From Nitrospinaceae bacterium (GTDB taxonomy: Bacteria > UBA8248): a stretch of 64,000 nucleotides of DNA. The DNA is taken from assembly GCA_018669005.1 (NCBI GenBank), contig JABJAL010000072.1, positions 124,001 to 188,000 on the forward strand, given 5' to 3'. Each line of letters opens with the position of its first letter. Position 1 is the stretch's first letter. The notes beneath the pieces were generated by a model, which saw only the letters and a program-made list of their open reading frames with translations, was not told the origin of the DNA and searched no databases. A program made the position numbers and the translations under genes. Positions 1 to 9,328 of the stretch are shown one piece after another.

Positions 1-2
1 TG

Positions 3-215
3 GGCGACAAGATTAGGTTTAGCCCTGTTTGGTTGAATGGATATCGGGGTGTTCTAATTGAAGATTGGCAAGAGCTTCGCTCAGAATGGCTTAGGGTGGC
101 ACTTGGCCTTATTTTGTGTAGTGATCGTGAAGTAAGAGCTCTTAAATGGTTTCTAGACGGCCATATCCTTAGAAAGATCGAGACCGATGATACCGAATCT
201 TCCCTGTCGGGCTAA
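3..215 (+). CDS. Hypothetical protein, 3' end only (cut by left edge)
   Basis: The frame is open from the first complete codon at position 3 to a TAA at 213-215, so this is the C-terminal 70 residues of a gene that starts outside the window. A TTG at 33 could serve as a start, but no ribosome binding site precedes it, so a longer gene is more likely. The visible part is mixed in character, with one moderately hydrophobic stretch (VALGLILCSD) and an acidic tail. I do not recognise a family. It converges with the small minus-strand gene at 231-503. Confidence 0.45.
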   Translation, partial: GDKIRFSPVWLNGYRGVLIEDWQELRSEWLRVALGLILCSDREVRALKWFLDGHILRKIETDDTESSLSG

Positions 216-230
216 ACCGCCCTTTATGTT

Positions 231-503
231 TTAGAGAACTCTTCTTTTCTTAACGCGTTCCTCGCAAGGAACGATGTCTTTGTTTCCCAACCAAAAATCC
301 CATGCACTGTGATGGCCGATATCCACGCCCTCTTCCTGGGCTTTCTTTTGAAGAGCGCTTTGGAGATCGTCAAGCAAAGTGCAGTCCATTAAATCCAGAT
401 TTTCGCTCAAATGTCGATGAAGCGTTCTGTAGACAAGTTTCATGTCCTTGATCGAGGCATCGATCTGGACAGTGTTTCCAATTGAAGTGAAAGACATAGC
501 CAT
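231..503 (-). CDS. Small hypothetical protein (about 90 aa)
   Basis: A short soluble, mostly helical protein with a basic C-terminus (ERVKKRRVL) and no signal peptide or membrane segment. Two ATG codons lie six bases apart at the 5' end. The GGAAGGA ribosome binding site almost touches the first (503) but sits about six bases before the second (497), so the second is the better start. It stands downstream of mreB on the same strand, separated from it by a strong hairpin, so it probably has its own promoter. I do not recognise the family. Confidence 0.5.
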   Translation of the reverse strand: MAMSFTSIGNTVQIDASIKDMKLVYRTLHRHLSENLDLMDCTLLDDLQSALQKKAQEEGVDIGHHSAWDFWLGNKDIVPCEERVKKRRVL

Positions 504-625
504 TCCTTCCAGTTAAATAGAATTTTTATTCTGAAAAAAAACGAACAGATTGAGGCAGGTGAATTCTATCTTAAAGTTGTGCGAGTAAAAACATATTTTT
601 AAATCTGATTTCCAGAAAAGGAAGG

Positions 626-664
626 GCCGAGGGCCCAAATGCTACAGGGGGAAGGGCCCTCGGC
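626..664 (-). terminator. Strong hairpin downstream of mreB, probable terminator
   Basis: Two perfectly complementary 11-base arms (626-636, GCCGAGGGCCC; 654-664, GGGCCCTCGGC) flank a 17-base loop, 22 bases past the mreB stop. On the minus strand the hairpin is followed by a pyrimidine-rich CCTTCCTTTTC rather than a clean T run. Termination is likely but may not be complete. Confidence 0.6.
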
Positions 665-686
665 TTGGGGGGGGACTTAATTTCCT

Positions 687-1718
687 TTAATTCAGGCAGA
701 CCTTTTTGAGGTCCGCCAGATTATCTAGTACATAACCCGTTCCGCGAACTATGGCGGTTAGTGGGTCTTTGGCCCTAAAAATAGGTAAATCCGTTTCAGC
801 GTGTAATCGAGCACCAAGGCCTTTGAGGAGCGAGCCACCTCCGGCCAGAACAATGCCCCTGCGACGGATGTCAGAAGCGAGCTCTGGGCTCGATTTGTAA
901 AGTGCGTTTCGAATCGACTCAACGATAGCCTTGACAGGGTTATTCAGTGCCTCTCGGATCATGGCATCTGTTAGTTGAATTGTTCTGGGCATTCCAGTTG
1001 ATGCGTCAATGCCCGTGACTTCGCCTTCAATTGGCTCTGAAAGGGGGGAAGCTGAACCGATTTCTATCTTGATGCGTTCGGCCTCGAATGAGCCTATTGA
1101 AATACCGTGTTGGCGGCGGATGTAGCGCTGAATGCAATTGTCCATCTCATCTCCGGCAACGCGGAGAGACTCTGAGTATGCGATGGTGAACTGGGATATC
1201 ATCGCGACCTCGGTGGTTCCGCCACCGATGTCAATAATCATTGACCCTGAAATTTCCTGTATTGGTAATTTGCTTCCGATTGCCGCAGCCATTGGTTCTT
1301 CGATCAGATGTACCTTTCCTGCGCCACATTGAATTGAAGAGTCAATAACGGCTTTCATTTCAACGCTTGTAATTCCAGAAGGGACACAGACCATCATGGT
1401 GGGGCGGCTGATACGTTTTTTAGGTACGACCGAAGAGATGAAGTGGCGAATCATAGTTTTTGTAACGTCGAAATCAGCGATAACCCCATCTTTCATGGGG
1501 CGTATGGTCTGTATGCTCTCGGGGGTTCTCCCGTACATTTCTTTTGCTCGTTTTCCTACGGCAAGGACGGCTCCACCGTTTCGTGTGTTGAGAGCAACAA
1601 CAGAGGGTTCGTCTAGAACGATTCCGTTGTCCTTGGTGTAAATTAGTGTATTTGCTGTTCCGAGATCCATAGCGATTTTTGCACCGAAGAATGATCTGAA
1701 ATTATTAAACGAAAGCAT
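687..1718 (-). CDS. mreB: Rod-shape determining protein MreB
   Basis: Bacterial actin homologue that polymerises at the inner membrane and guides lateral cell-wall synthesis. The 343 residues match the usual MreB length. The phosphate-1 motif (AMDLGTANTLIY, residues 16-27), the VPSGIT segment, the phosphate-2 motif (IDIGGGTTEVA) and the adenosine motif (GIVLAGGGSLLKGL) are all present in order. Its start overlaps the end of the preceding GAF/GGDEF-like gene by 14 bases, so the two are translated from one message. No mreC or mreD follows; a hairpin and a small unknown gene come next. Identification is secure. Confidence 0.97.
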   Translation of the reverse strand: MLSFNNFRSFFGAKIAMDLGTANTLIYTKDNGIVLDEPSVVALNTRNGGAVLAVGKRAKEMYGRTPESIQTIRPMKDGVIADFDVTKTMIRHFISSVVPKKRISRPTMMVCVPSGITSVEMKAVIDSSIQCGAGKVHLIEEPMAAAIGSKLPIQEISGSMIIDIGGGTTEVAMISQFTIAYSESLRVAGDEMDNCIQRYIRRQHGISIGSFEAERIKIEIGSASPLSEPIEGEVTGIDASTGMPRTIQLTDAMIREALNNPVKAIVESIRNALYKSSPELASDIRRRGIVLAGGGSLLKGLGARLHAETDLPIFRAKDPLTAIVRGTGYVLDNLADLKKVCLN

Positions 1719-3168
1719 TGTTCGAAACTCCCCCCTTCAGGCATACCTGGTTAATGCCCAGGGACTGCGCAGATTGCAGTGCCCTGGAGGAGGCCATAAA
1801 TAGGCCGTCCGAATCCCGCGCGTCTTCCGGGAAACAAGCTGCCCCGACACATGCGGTAAGAGAAATTTCACTATTTTTGATTTCCAAAGGATTTTCGTTA
1901 ATTGTTAGGATGATATGATTGGCCACAGCTTCGGCATGTTCTGTCGATGTCCCTTGAAGAAGAAGGAAGAAATTAGCGCCTTCATGACGAACAAGTATGT
2001 CGCCGTCTCGTGAGAAGGGTTCAAGGAGTTCGAATAAATGTCTAGTTAACTTTTCATTTCCCGGGACGCCGAATTCATTTTGAATGGTATGTACGTCGTC
2101 GAGCCTGATTTCTAGTAGCGCGACTTGCCTTCCCTTTCGGTTGGCTTCTTGGAGTATTTTATCAAGACGGGAGCGAATGTAGGTAATATTTCGTCCGCTG
2201 GTGAGGGTGTCGAACTCTGCTCGTTGTTGCCATTTAATTTCATAGCGCAGTCGAGATAATGCATCGGCCACCGGGGTCGCAATAACTTCGGCGCGCTTCA
2301 AGGTAAAAGTATCGAACTGATTTCGTTGATGGTTTGTGAATCCTAGTACGCCTACTGTCTTACCGTCTATCTTTAAAGGAACTGCGGCTACTGACCGAGC
2401 TCCAAAATCTGGCTCGCCTTCATGAAAAAGAGGGCGTCTTTTAATATCGGGGAGGCGGAGGGATTCTTCTTTTCCAATTACATAGCCTGCTACGCTCGAA
2501 CGATCATTGATAAAAACATCATCCATAAAGAGTTCACCGAACCCAGAGGTTCGAACAAGACGCGAAACGCCTGCTTCCTCATCTTTTAAAACGAGGAAGC
2601 AGGCGGTAAAGGGGACCAATTCGCGAGGTACTAGGCAAATGGCGTTCAGCAATTGATCTTCGCTATCGCAGGATTTCAGCGAAGAGAGGTAGCTGCCGAA
2701 CGAGCCGATGTTGATGCTCTGGCGCTCAACTTGTGCTGCATTGAGAGCGCCGTCCACCAAGTATGCGAATTGCTGGGCGAACCCTGCTAGAATTTTTTGA
2801 GATTTGCTGTTGAATGACCATTGTTTTTTTCCGTCAACGGCCAGTGCTCCTTTTGTCATTGTGGTAGGGAGCGGTGCCGCCATGAAGGATTTGATGTCTT
2901 CATCACGACTGTAGTAGCCGAGGACGACTGTATCTTTGTTAAATTGATCGATGCTAAGAGGGGCGTTGTTTTCTAGCACCCAACCCATGAAGCCTTGTCC
3001 GGTTTTTATGGATGCATTTGAAATAATGTGGGGGCTTAGGCTGTGGACGGCGGTTAGCTGGAATGTTTTTCGGCGCTTGTTTTCGAGAAACAGGCAGGCC
3101 GAATAGGCTTCCATGACGTTGCTAACCAGAGTTACCAGGGAAAAAAGATCCCTTTCAAGATTTGTCAT
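1705..3168 (-). CDS. GAF-GAF protein with degenerate GGDEF domain, upstream of mreB
   Basis: Predicted cytoplasmic signalling protein of about 487 residues. Two GAF-type sensory domains (roughly 15-150 and 165-320) are followed by a diguanylate-cyclase-like domain (about 325-480). The linker motif normally DxLTGLxNR reads FDTLTSGRNITYI, and the signature GGDEF loop reads HEGANF, so the domain should not make cyclic di-GMP; it may bind nucleotide or only transmit signals. The ATG at 3168 is preferred over the GTG at 3183 because AGGG lies about eight bases before it. The gene overlaps mreB by 14 bases, which suggests a link to cell shape or growth state. Confidence 0.8.
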   Translation of the reverse strand: MTNLERDLFSLVTLVSNVMEAYSACLFLENKRRKTFQLTAVHSLSPHIISNASIKTGQGFMGWVLENNAPLSIDQFNKDTVVLGYYSRDEDIKSFMAAPLPTTMTKGALAVDGKKQWSFNSKSQKILAGFAQQFAYLVDGALNAAQVERQSINIGSFGSYLSSLKSCDSEDQLLNAICLVPRELVPFTACFLVLKDEEAGVSRLVRTSGFGELFMDDVFINDRSSVAGYVIGKEESLRLPDIKRRPLFHEGEPDFGARSVAAVPLKIDGKTVGVLGFTNHQRNQFDTFTLKRAEVIATPVADALSRLRYEIKWQQRAEFDTLTSGRNITYIRSRLDKILQEANRKGRQVALLEIRLDDVHTIQNEFGVPGNEKLTRHLFELLEPFSRDGDILVRHEGANFFLLLQGTSTEHAEAVANHIILTINENPLEIKNSEISLTACVGAACFPEDARDSDGLFMASSRALQSAQSLGINQVCLKGGVSNNAFV

Positions 3169-3207
3169 CAACAACCCTGCCACGGGGCGAAGCTGGGAAC
3201 ACCTTGA

Positions 3208-3236
3208 ATATTACATAGAAGGAAGGATTAACTCAA
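3208..3236 (-). promoter_or_regulatory. Candidate sigma-70 promoter of the GAF/mreB operon
   Basis: On the minus strand TTGAGT (3231-3236) and TAATAT (3208-3213) are separated by 17 bases, each matching consensus at four of six positions, about 40 bases before the ATG at 3168. Seen by eye only. Confidence 0.4.
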
Positions 3237-3563
3237 GTAAAATTTCAGGTAATGATTGTAAGTTATTGATGCAAAAAGGTTTGCCAAATTAAAAAAATAT
3301 TATCGACCAATATTTTGTTCATGTATGTTATGTATAAATAAAGATAAGTAGTTGATAAATAAAGGTATATAAGATTTATTTTGTGTTGGTGGTAAATTTC
3401 AAGATATGGGGTATGAAAATTTCAAGGAATCTATATATAGCGCCTTACCCATAAATTTTTTCTTTGAGGGTGGACTCCTTTAATAGGTCATTATTCTTGC
3501 TTTAGCTTTGAGTTTTTGGGTCCCTGGAAGTCAAAGAAAGTAGGAGTTATTCAGGATGAAACG
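3237..3563. other. AT-rich intergenic stretch
   Basis: About 330 bases between two minus-strand operons. It is strongly AT-rich, with short A and T runs and no open frame with a ribosome binding site. I see no tRNA, repeat or convincing hairpin. It holds the far upstream region of the GAF/mreB operon and the trailer of the NUDIX gene. Confidence 0.5.
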
Positions 3564-4130
3564 TTAAAGGCTCTGGCCAGAACTTATCCAGGCTTGCCAA
3601 TCTCGAAACGCAGCACGTGTGGTGTCGAAGGCGAGTTCCTCAAAAAGGATTTCATCGGGACCTACAAAATGGATGTCCGTGCTTTCATCGAGTGCGCGGG
3701 GTACTCCGCCGATTACTTCCCCTGTATAAACGATAAGAATTGTCGGGTTGTCCTGAAAAGAGTAGACGCCCAACAGTTTCCCCGCTCTTACGTCTACTCC
3801 CGCCTCTTCTTTCGCCTCGCGGATAGCAGCTTCGCTGACTATTTCACCGCGGTTTACAAAGCCACCGGGAAAAGTCCAGAGTCCCTTACCGGGGTTGTAA
3901 GCTCTTTGAAGGATAATGGCTTTTCCGTCGATTGTTGGTATTACGCCGGCCGCCACTTTGGGATCAAGGAAATGAACGTGGTTGCACTTAGAACTTGAGC
4001 AGCAAAGCTGCATAGTGCCATCGCCTTTGCTCCAGATACGGTAATCAAGGTTTGAGCCGCAGGAGACACAAAAATGAATGTTTCCGCCAAGGTGTGGATG
4101 CGCTGGATGAGAAGGGGGATGCTCGATCAT
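3564..4130 (-). CDS. NUDIX hydrolase with N-terminal zinc-ribbon
   Basis: Hydrolase of a nucleoside diphosphate linked to another moiety; the substrate is unknown. The NUDIX box is complete (GFVNRGE, seven residues, then REAKEEAGV at about residues 89-111), so metal binding and catalysis should be intact. Before it lies a cysteine-rich segment (CVSC at 21-24, then CC and a further C near 43-49) like the zinc ribbon of NudC-type NADH pyrophosphatases, though the protein is shorter than NudC. Its ATG overlaps the stop of the upstream hydrolase gene by four bases, making it the last gene of the aldolase operon. Confidence 0.88.
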   Translation of the reverse strand: MIEHPPSHPAHPHLGGNIHFCVSCGSNLDYRIWSKGDGTMQLCCSSSKCNHVHFLDPKVAAGVIPTIDGKAIILQRAYNPGKGLWTFPGGFVNRGEIVSEAAIREAKEEAGVDVRAGKLLGVYSFQDNPTILIVYTGEVIGGVPRALDESTDIHFVGPDEILFEELAFDTTRAAFRDWQAWISSGQSL

Positions 4131-4786
4131 TGGAGATTACTTTCGGCGCCGGGCTGGCAAAAAGGATTAGTCGCTTTCTCGTGTCCTATAGTCGTTTCGG
4201 GGCCGTGGCCCGGATAAACGACTGTGTCGGGTGGAAGTGTCAAAAGTTGGGTATGGATGGCGCTGAGTAGTGTTTTAACGCTTCCCATATAAAGATCGGT
4301 ACGACCGATAGAGCCGGCGAACAAGGAGTCTCCAACAATTACATGTCCTCCCTCTCCGGTCCCGGGCCAGTAAAGGGAAATGTTGCCGGGGGCGTGGCCA
4401 TCAGTAAGTCTTATTTCAAAACTAATATCCCCGACCTCCAAGAATTCGCCGGGAATGAGAAAGTCATCGATGTCAGGCACGTCGGGGACTGGAAACCCGT
4501 ACCCTTTTGCGACGTCCGGCATGCTCTGGAGATTAAATAATTCGGCTTCATGGAGAAGGAAGGGGATGTCTAGTTTTTGCTTAGCCTCAGCAACGCCTTC
4601 GGCGTGATCAATATGCGCATGCGTGCCGATTAGTCTAGAAAGCCGAAGGTTTTTCTCTTTCGCGAAGGCGATGACGCGGTCAACCTCTGCTCCGGGATCA
4701 ATATAGATCCCCTCGCCCGTTTTTTCGCAGCCCACAATATAGCTGTTCATTTGAAATGAGCCGACGGGGATGCGTTCTATGATCAC
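4127..4786 (-). CDS. Metallo-beta-lactamase-fold hydrolase (glyoxalase II-like)
   Basis: A 219-residue single-domain hydrolase of the GloB-like group, expected to cleave thioesters such as S-acylglutathione. All metal ligands are visible: THAHIDH (about 55-61), the histidine of DGHAPGN, the aspartate of VGDSLF and the histidine of PGHGPET. It lacks the extra C-terminal domain of classical human-type glyoxalase II, as is usual in bacterial relatives. It starts 42 bases after the OmpA-like lipoprotein gene and overlaps the NUDIX gene by four bases. The exact substrate cannot be read from sequence. Confidence 0.88.
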   Translation of the reverse strand: MIIERIPVGSFQMNSYIVGCEKTGEGIYIDPGAEVDRVIAFAKEKNLRLSRLIGTHAHIDHAEGVAEAKQKLDIPFLLHEAELFNLQSMPDVAKGYGFPVPDVPDIDDFLIPGEFLEVGDISFEIRLTDGHAPGNISLYWPGTGEGGHVIVGDSLFAGSIGRTDLYMGSVKTLLSAIHTQLLTLPPDTVVYPGHGPETTIGHEKATNPFCQPGAESNLQ

Positions 4787-4828
4787 GCTTGTACTCCGAG
4801 GGCGAAAGAAAAAACTGGAAAGATGTAA

Positions 4829-5743
4829 TTAGGACGCTGGAGGGTAAAGAACAATATCAATACGGCGGTTTTGTTTTTTCCCCGCCTTGGTCGAGTTATC
4901 TGCAATGGGGCGGAATTCGCCGAGGCCGGCAGCCGATATTGTTTTAGGGTCAATATTTCCGATCTCAACCAAAAATCGGAGGACCCGAGTTGCGCGGGCT
5001 GTAGACAATTCCCAATTGGACTCCCATCTTTCAATCAGCCTTTCGCTAATAGGGTCGTTGTCGGTGTGGCCCTGGACTTGAATTTCTCGATTCGTGTAGC
5101 GAAGTAGTATTCGGGAAATTTTTCTTAAATGTTTTTTTCCGATCCGCCGAATCGCAGCCCTACCTGAAGAAAAGAGCGTTGAGCTTTCGAGGCCGATGAC
5201 GACCCGATCGTTGCTGCGACTAATTGTAATGGAGCCAGATTTAATTTCAGGCGAAAGTTGAGCGGTTAGGTCTCTTTTGACTTGTTCTTGAAGACGTAAT
5301 TTGTCTTCGAAGCGGTCAATTTTTTTCTTAAGCGATACGTTAGCTTCCTCAAGTGCGCGAAAATTCTTTTCGGCTTCCTCGACGGAAGATTTAAGCATGG
5401 AAGAATTTTTCTCGGAAATTTTATTTTCAAGATCCTGAGAAGAGACACGTGCGCGCAGATCAGCCAATTTTGTTTCAAGCTGTTGCCCATAGCGGCGGGC
5501 CATGCTGAGAGATTGGGTCAGCTCCTCGCCCTCAAGACGTCGATCTGTATTTTTTTTCTCAAGATCGTCAATAGTTCTTCGGAGAGAAGTGATGCGGGAG
5601 CGGGCGCTTTCAATTTCCTTTCTAAGTCCAGCCGCCTCGGAGACTTTCGCTTCGAACTCATCTATTCCGACACATCCGTTAAGAAAAAGGACACTTGCCA
5701 CTGTGGCAATAATTATTGGTAGGTTGGTAAAAACTTTGTTCAT
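4829..5743 (-). CDS. OmpA-family lipoprotein with coiled coil
   Basis: Predicted outer-membrane lipoprotein that grips peptidoglycan. The N-terminus is a lipoprotein signal peptide ending in the lipobox LNGC (cysteine near residue 24). A long heptad-rich coiled coil follows (about 30-165), then an OmpA C-terminal domain (about 175-300) with the peptidoglycan-binding signature around GHTDNDPI and the closing NRRIDIVL. The 304-residue size suits a spacer between membrane and wall. Its ATG overlaps the TGA of fructose-bisphosphatase by four bases, so a structural envelope protein is translationally coupled to a central-metabolism enzyme. Confidence 0.88.
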   Translation of the reverse strand: MNKVFTNLPIIIATVASVLFLNGCVGIDEFEAKVSEAAGLRKEIESARSRITSLRRTIDDLEKKNTDRRLEGEELTQSLSMARRYGQQLETKLADLRARVSSQDLENKISEKNSSMLKSSVEEAEKNFRALEEANVSLKKKIDRFEDKLRLQEQVKRDLTAQLSPEIKSGSITISRSNDRVVIGLESSTLFSSGRAAIRRIGKKHLRKISRILLRYTNREIQVQGHTDNDPISERLIERWESNWELSTARATRVLRFLVEIGNIDPKTISAAGLGEFRPIADNSTKAGKKQNRRIDIVLYPPAS

Positions 5744-6780
5744 GCTGAGCCCCCGGAGAGGAATCGCTCTATATCTGAAACGTCTTCCTGGCTGCCGATA
5801 AAGAAAGGCACGCGTTGATGGAGGTCGTCGGGGAGGATGTCAAGAATGCGGTGTTGCCCATTGCTGGCTGCGCCTCCTGCCTGCTCGACGATGAAAGACA
5901 TTGGGTTGCATTCATACAAAAGTCGAAGCTTGCCGTTTGGATTCTTCTTGTCGTCGGGATAAAGAAAAATGCCGCCTTTGAGCAGGTTGCGGTGAAAGTC
6001 GGCCACGAGAGAGCCGATATATCTCGCCGTGTAGGGACGCCCCGTCGACTTATCGTCTTCTTTGAGGTGATTGATATAGTGTTTAACCGGGTCGTGCCAT
6101 TTAGAGGCGTTTCCTTCGTTGATGCTGTAAATCTTCCCTCTCGATGGTATCTGGATATTAGGGTGGGATAGAAAAAATTCACCGACTGATGGATTGAGAG
6201 TGAATCCATTGACGCCGTTTCCTGTTGTGTATACGAGCATGGTCGATGAACCGTAAATGATATAGCCAGCGCAAACTTGCCCTGAGCCAGGCTGCAGAAA
6301 ATCTGACATCTGCGCCTCGGGGCCCGTGGTTTTTCTTTTGAGAATTGAGAAAATGGAACCGATGCTTACGTTCACGTCAATGTTGGAAGAGCCATCAAGT
6401 GGGTCGTAAACGACGACATACTCACCATCATCAAGATAATCACCAGATACGATGTAGGGATCGTCCATCTCCTCGCTTGCGAGTGCGGCAACTGAGCCGT
6501 GGTGGTCAAGGGCCCGGCGAAGAACCTCGTCGGCATAATCGTCGAGTTTTTGGACTTCCTCTCCTTGAACATTCGTATGGCCTGCGAGGCCCAGAATATC
6601 CACGAGCCCTGCTTTGTTGACTTCAGCATTGATGATTTTGGCGGCAAGAGAAATTTGACTGATAAGGGTAGTGAAAACGCCGCGCGCTTCGGGAAATTTT
6701 CTTTCCTCTTCTTTTACGTGGCGCTCTAGTGTGATGCCTTTTTCGATTTCGGCCTCGGCGGTCACCGCCTGTGAATTCAT
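5740..6780 (-). CDS. fbp: Fructose-1,6-bisphosphatase, class I
   Basis: Hydrolyses fructose-1,6-bisphosphate to fructose-6-phosphate in gluconeogenesis, or in the Calvin cycle where present. The class I metal-binding motif [13 protein letters not shown] is intact, as are the upstream SEE motif (ASEEMDD) and the substrate-binding [13 protein letters not shown] segment. The ATG at 6780 is chosen because AAGGA lies about eight bases before it and the product (346 aa) fits the family; the frame stays open another 150 bases upstream, overlapping the aldolase gene. It lies 52 bases after aldolase, the enzyme acting next to it in the pathway. Confidence 0.95.
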   Translation of the reverse strand: MNSQAVTAEAEIEKGITLERHVKEEERKFPEARGVFTTLISQISLAAKIINAEVNKAGLVDILGLAGHTNVQGEEVQKLDDYADEVLRRALDHHGSVAALASEEMDDPYIVSGDYLDDGEYVVVYDPLDGSSNIDVNVSIGSIFSILKRKTTGPEAQMSDFLQPGSGQVCAGYIIYGSSTMLVYTTGNGVNGFTLNPSVGEFFLSHPNIQIPSRGKIYSINEGNASKWHDPVKHYINHLKEDDKSTGRPYTARYIGSLVADFHRNLLKGGIFLYPDDKKNPNGKLRLLYECNPMSFIVEQAGGAASNGQHRILDILPDDLHQRVPFFIGSQEDVSDIERFLSGGSA

Positions 6781-6832
6781 TTTTTCGTCCTTCTCCCGGG
6801 AGAGGTATGTGTGTGTACGTTGATTGACACCC

Positions 6833-7861
6833 TTAAGCGACAGCGACCTCTTTTTCCATTTCTGCTGTGTAGGAGCCGGAGCGGGCAGCGCCATTGCATT
6901 TTGCGCGATGGAATAAAACCTTCTGGGCAAGAGGCATATTAGCCGGGTCGCCGCCCCAGGCTTTGAGGGCTGGTGCTTGAAGTGCTCGACCGTAAGAGAA
7001 GCTCAGCTCCCACGGATGGGGGCCAATTGCATTCATGGCGTTGAGGTGGGCAGTGGCGACCTCATCGGACTGTCCACCTGAGAGGAAGGCCATCCCCGGA
7101 ACGGTTTCTGGTACGCAAGCCTTCAGGCAGCGAACAGTTTGCTCGGCAACTTCCTGAATTCCTGCCTGTGTCGGGCAATTATTCCCAGAAAGAATCATGT
7201 TCGGTTTAAGAACCATTCCTTCGAGCGAGACGCGCTGATCATTCAGTTCCTCGAAAACACGTTTGAAGGTAGCCTCCGACGCTTCGTAGCAACGCTCAAT
7301 CGTATGGTCGCCGTCCATAAGCACCTCAGGCTCGACGATGGGAACCAGGTTCGCTTCCTGCGAGAGGGCTGCGAAACGTGCCAATGCGTGGGCGTTGGTG
7401 TCGATGGCGTACTTTGTAGGAAGGCCGTTACCGATATTGATGACCGAGCGCCATTTGGTGAAGCGAGCACCCAGTTCATAATATTCGGCGAGGCGATCAC
7501 GAAGACCATCGAGACCCTCGGTAACCGTTTCTCCTGGTGCGCCTGCGAGGGGTTTTGCGCCTTTGTCAACCTTGATGCCCGGAACGATGCCAAGGCTGGT
7601 AAGAAGTTCCGCGAACGGTATTCCGTCCTTTGTTTTTTGACGAATAGTTTCATCGAAAAGTATGACGCCGCTGATATGCTCTTCAATGTTTTTGGCAGTG
7701 AAAAGCATCTCCCTGTATGAGCGCCGGTTTTCTTCGGTAGAAGGAACGTTGATCAAATCGAATCGCTTTTTGATGGTGCCATCGCTTTCGTCGGCGGCGA
7801 GAATTCCCTTGCCTGCAGCCACCATCTTCTTTGCGTTGGTTTCGATCTCATTAGCGCACAT
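6833..7861 (-). CDS. Fructose-bisphosphate aldolase, class I
   Basis: Reversible condensation of dihydroxyacetone phosphate with glyceraldehyde-3-phosphate through a lysine Schiff base. The animal/plant-type class I fold is recognisable throughout: GILAADES near residue 19, FTKWRSVI at about 138-145 and the Schiff-base lysine in LKPNMILSG. Length (342) is close to the family norm of about 350. The start has GGGGAG about eight bases upstream. It is the first gene of a five-gene minus-strand operon and sits directly before fructose-bisphosphatase, so the pair serves hexose synthesis. Confidence 0.95.
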   Translation of the reverse strand: MCANEIETNAKKMVAAGKGILAADESDGTIKKRFDLINVPSTEENRRSYREMLFTAKNIEEHISGVILFDETIRQKTKDGIPFAELLTSLGIVPGIKVDKGAKPLAGAPGETVTEGLDGLRDRLAEYYELGARFTKWRSVINIGNGLPTKYAIDTNAHALARFAALSQEANLVPIVEPEVLMDGDHTIERCYEASEATFKRVFEELNDQRVSLEGMVLKPNMILSGNNCPTQAGIQEVAEQTVRCLKACVPETVPGMAFLSGGQSDEVATAHLNAMNAIGPHPWELSFSYGRALQAPALKAWGGDPANMPLAQKVLFHRAKCNGAARSGSYTAEMEKEVAVA

Positions 7862-8057
7862 CGCTTTACTCCCCTGCTTAAATTAATAAAAAGTATTCGG
7901 GCTTGGAAGCTCAAAATTCTAAATAACGTAGCCTCCGATAGAGGAGAAATATTAGCAAATCTTTCTCAGGATAGAAACTTTTGAAAGTGTAGAATGTGCC
8001 CAAATGTATGGTGATTCCCCCTTTTCAGTGTAATCTTCCAAGTGCTCCGGGCAGGGG

Positions 8058-8080
8058 GACCATATATCGCCAATATGGTC
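8058..8080. promoter_or_regulatory. Perfect palindrome, probable operator before the MFS gene
   Basis: GACCATAT and ATATGGTC form perfect 8-base arms around a 7-base centre. The next bases (TATATT, 8081-8086) look like a -10 box for the plus-strand transporter. A dimeric repressor bound here would block that promoter, and the site also lies in the shared upstream region of the divergent aldolase operon. The regulator is not in this window. Confidence 0.5.
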
Positions 8081-8135
8081 TATATTCTAGGGAAATGACA
8101 CCTATATATTGGTTACTCAGACGAAACGGGCGGGT

Positions 8136-9317
8136 ATGATTAAAGGTTTGTCGATTCCGCCTTCCTGGCGAATGCCTGCTTTTTATTTTCTCCACTTTTT
8201 CGGGGTTGGCGTCACCCTGCCTTTCTTGAACGTTTATTACTATTCAGTGGGTATCACCGCAGTGCAGTTGGGGTATCTGAACGCCGCTGCCCGATTTTCG
8301 ACTTCTCTGGCGCCCCCGCTGGTGGGTGTTCTTGCCGACAGGCTGGGGCGAGGCCGTGAGATAATGCTCTTTTGCGTGGCCTTAGGTAGTTTTCTCGCCC
8401 TTGGACTTTGGTGGAGTCAGGGATTTTGGGCGCTATTGTTCCTCGTCACCCTTTATTCTGCGAGCCGGGGTGCAGTTGGTCCAATTGCCGAGAACACTTC
8501 ACTTAGGCAGGTCGAAAAAAGTGGAGGCCAGTACGGTCGGCTCAGATGGTGGGGTTCGCTGGGTTTTATCGTCGCTGCCATGGGTGTTGGCCGTATTATT
8601 GAGGCGTACTCAATCGGTTGGATGTTTCCGGTTCTTTTTGGAAGTGGAATGATTCTCTTGCTCGTAGTGAGGACATTTCCCCAAAAGTTGGAAAGTGGAA
8701 CTTCTCATTTCAGGCGAGATTTGAAGGGACTTCTTAAATCCAAGCCCCTGCTCCATTTTTTCGGAAGTGCCATTCTTGCGGCGATAAGCGCAGGCCCTTT
8801 TGGCCTTTATTTCAGCATATATCTTCGAGAACTTGGCATGTCGGCGATGCTTATTGGCCTAGCTTGGACGATAGGTGTTGTTAGCGAAATATTTTTCCTC
8901 TGGTATGCGCATGATATTCAGAAACGAATTGGCCTAAAAGCCATGATCGCCGCGGGAATTTTCGCCTTGGCCCTGAGGTGGGAGTTCACGACCTGGACTA
9001 CTAATATTGTGGCCCTGCTTGCGATTCAGATGCTCCACGGAGTTACGTTTGGTATCTATCATGTCGGGGCTGTGCAGTTTGTGGACAAGATGAGCGGGGA
9101 TGCTATCAAGAATACGGGGCAGGCTCTTTATACCGCTGCGACGTTTGGCGTTGGCTCAACTTTCGGTGCTTTGTTGGCGGGCTGGCTTCTTCCTCAATTT
9201 GGATTTGTTACTTTAATGCACTGGGGAGCGGCGCTGGCAACAATTTCCGGGGTCTGGTTTGTTTTGTTAACGAAGATTCCGTCCGAGGATACAGAGGTGA
9301 GTCCGGATACGCGGTAG
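8136..9317 (+). CDS. MFS transporter (MFS_1-like, 12 TM)
   Basis: Inner-membrane secondary transporter of about 393 residues with twelve hydrophobic segments. The MFS motif between TM2 and TM3 is seen as GVLADRLGRGRE. The sequence resembles the MFS_1-like/HcaT-NupG branch, which carries small aromatic acids or nucleosides, but the substrate cannot be assigned. The ATG at 8136 is favoured over a TTG at 8109, although neither has a strong ribosome binding site. It converges with the TusA-like gene and is preceded by an operator-like palindrome. Confidence 0.85.
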   Translation: MIKGLSIPPSWRMPAFYFLHFFGVGVTLPFLNVYYYSVGITAVQLGYLNAAARFSTSLAPPLVGVLADRLGRGREIMLFCVALGSFLALGLWWSQGFWALLFLVTLYSASRGAVGPIAENTSLRQVEKSGGQYGRLRWWGSLGFIVAAMGVGRIIEAYSIGWMFPVLFGSGMILLLVVRTFPQKLESGTSHFRRDLKGLLKSKPLLHFFGSAILAAISAGPFGLYFSIYLRELGMSAMLIGLAWTIGVVSEIFFLWYAHDIQKRIGLKAMIAAGIFALALRWEFTTWTTNIVALLAIQMLHGVTFGIYHVGAVQFVDKMSGDAIKNTGQALYTAATFGVGSTFGALLAGWLLPQFGFVTLMHWGAALATISGVWFVLLTKIPSEDTEVSPDTR

Positions 9318-9328
9318 ACAACTCTGTT

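Noticed and set aside
3516-3998. A 160-codon plus-strand frame opposite the NUDIX gene
   Set aside because: The minus-strand NUDIX box and zinc-ribbon cysteines are unmistakable; the plus-strand frame resembles nothing.
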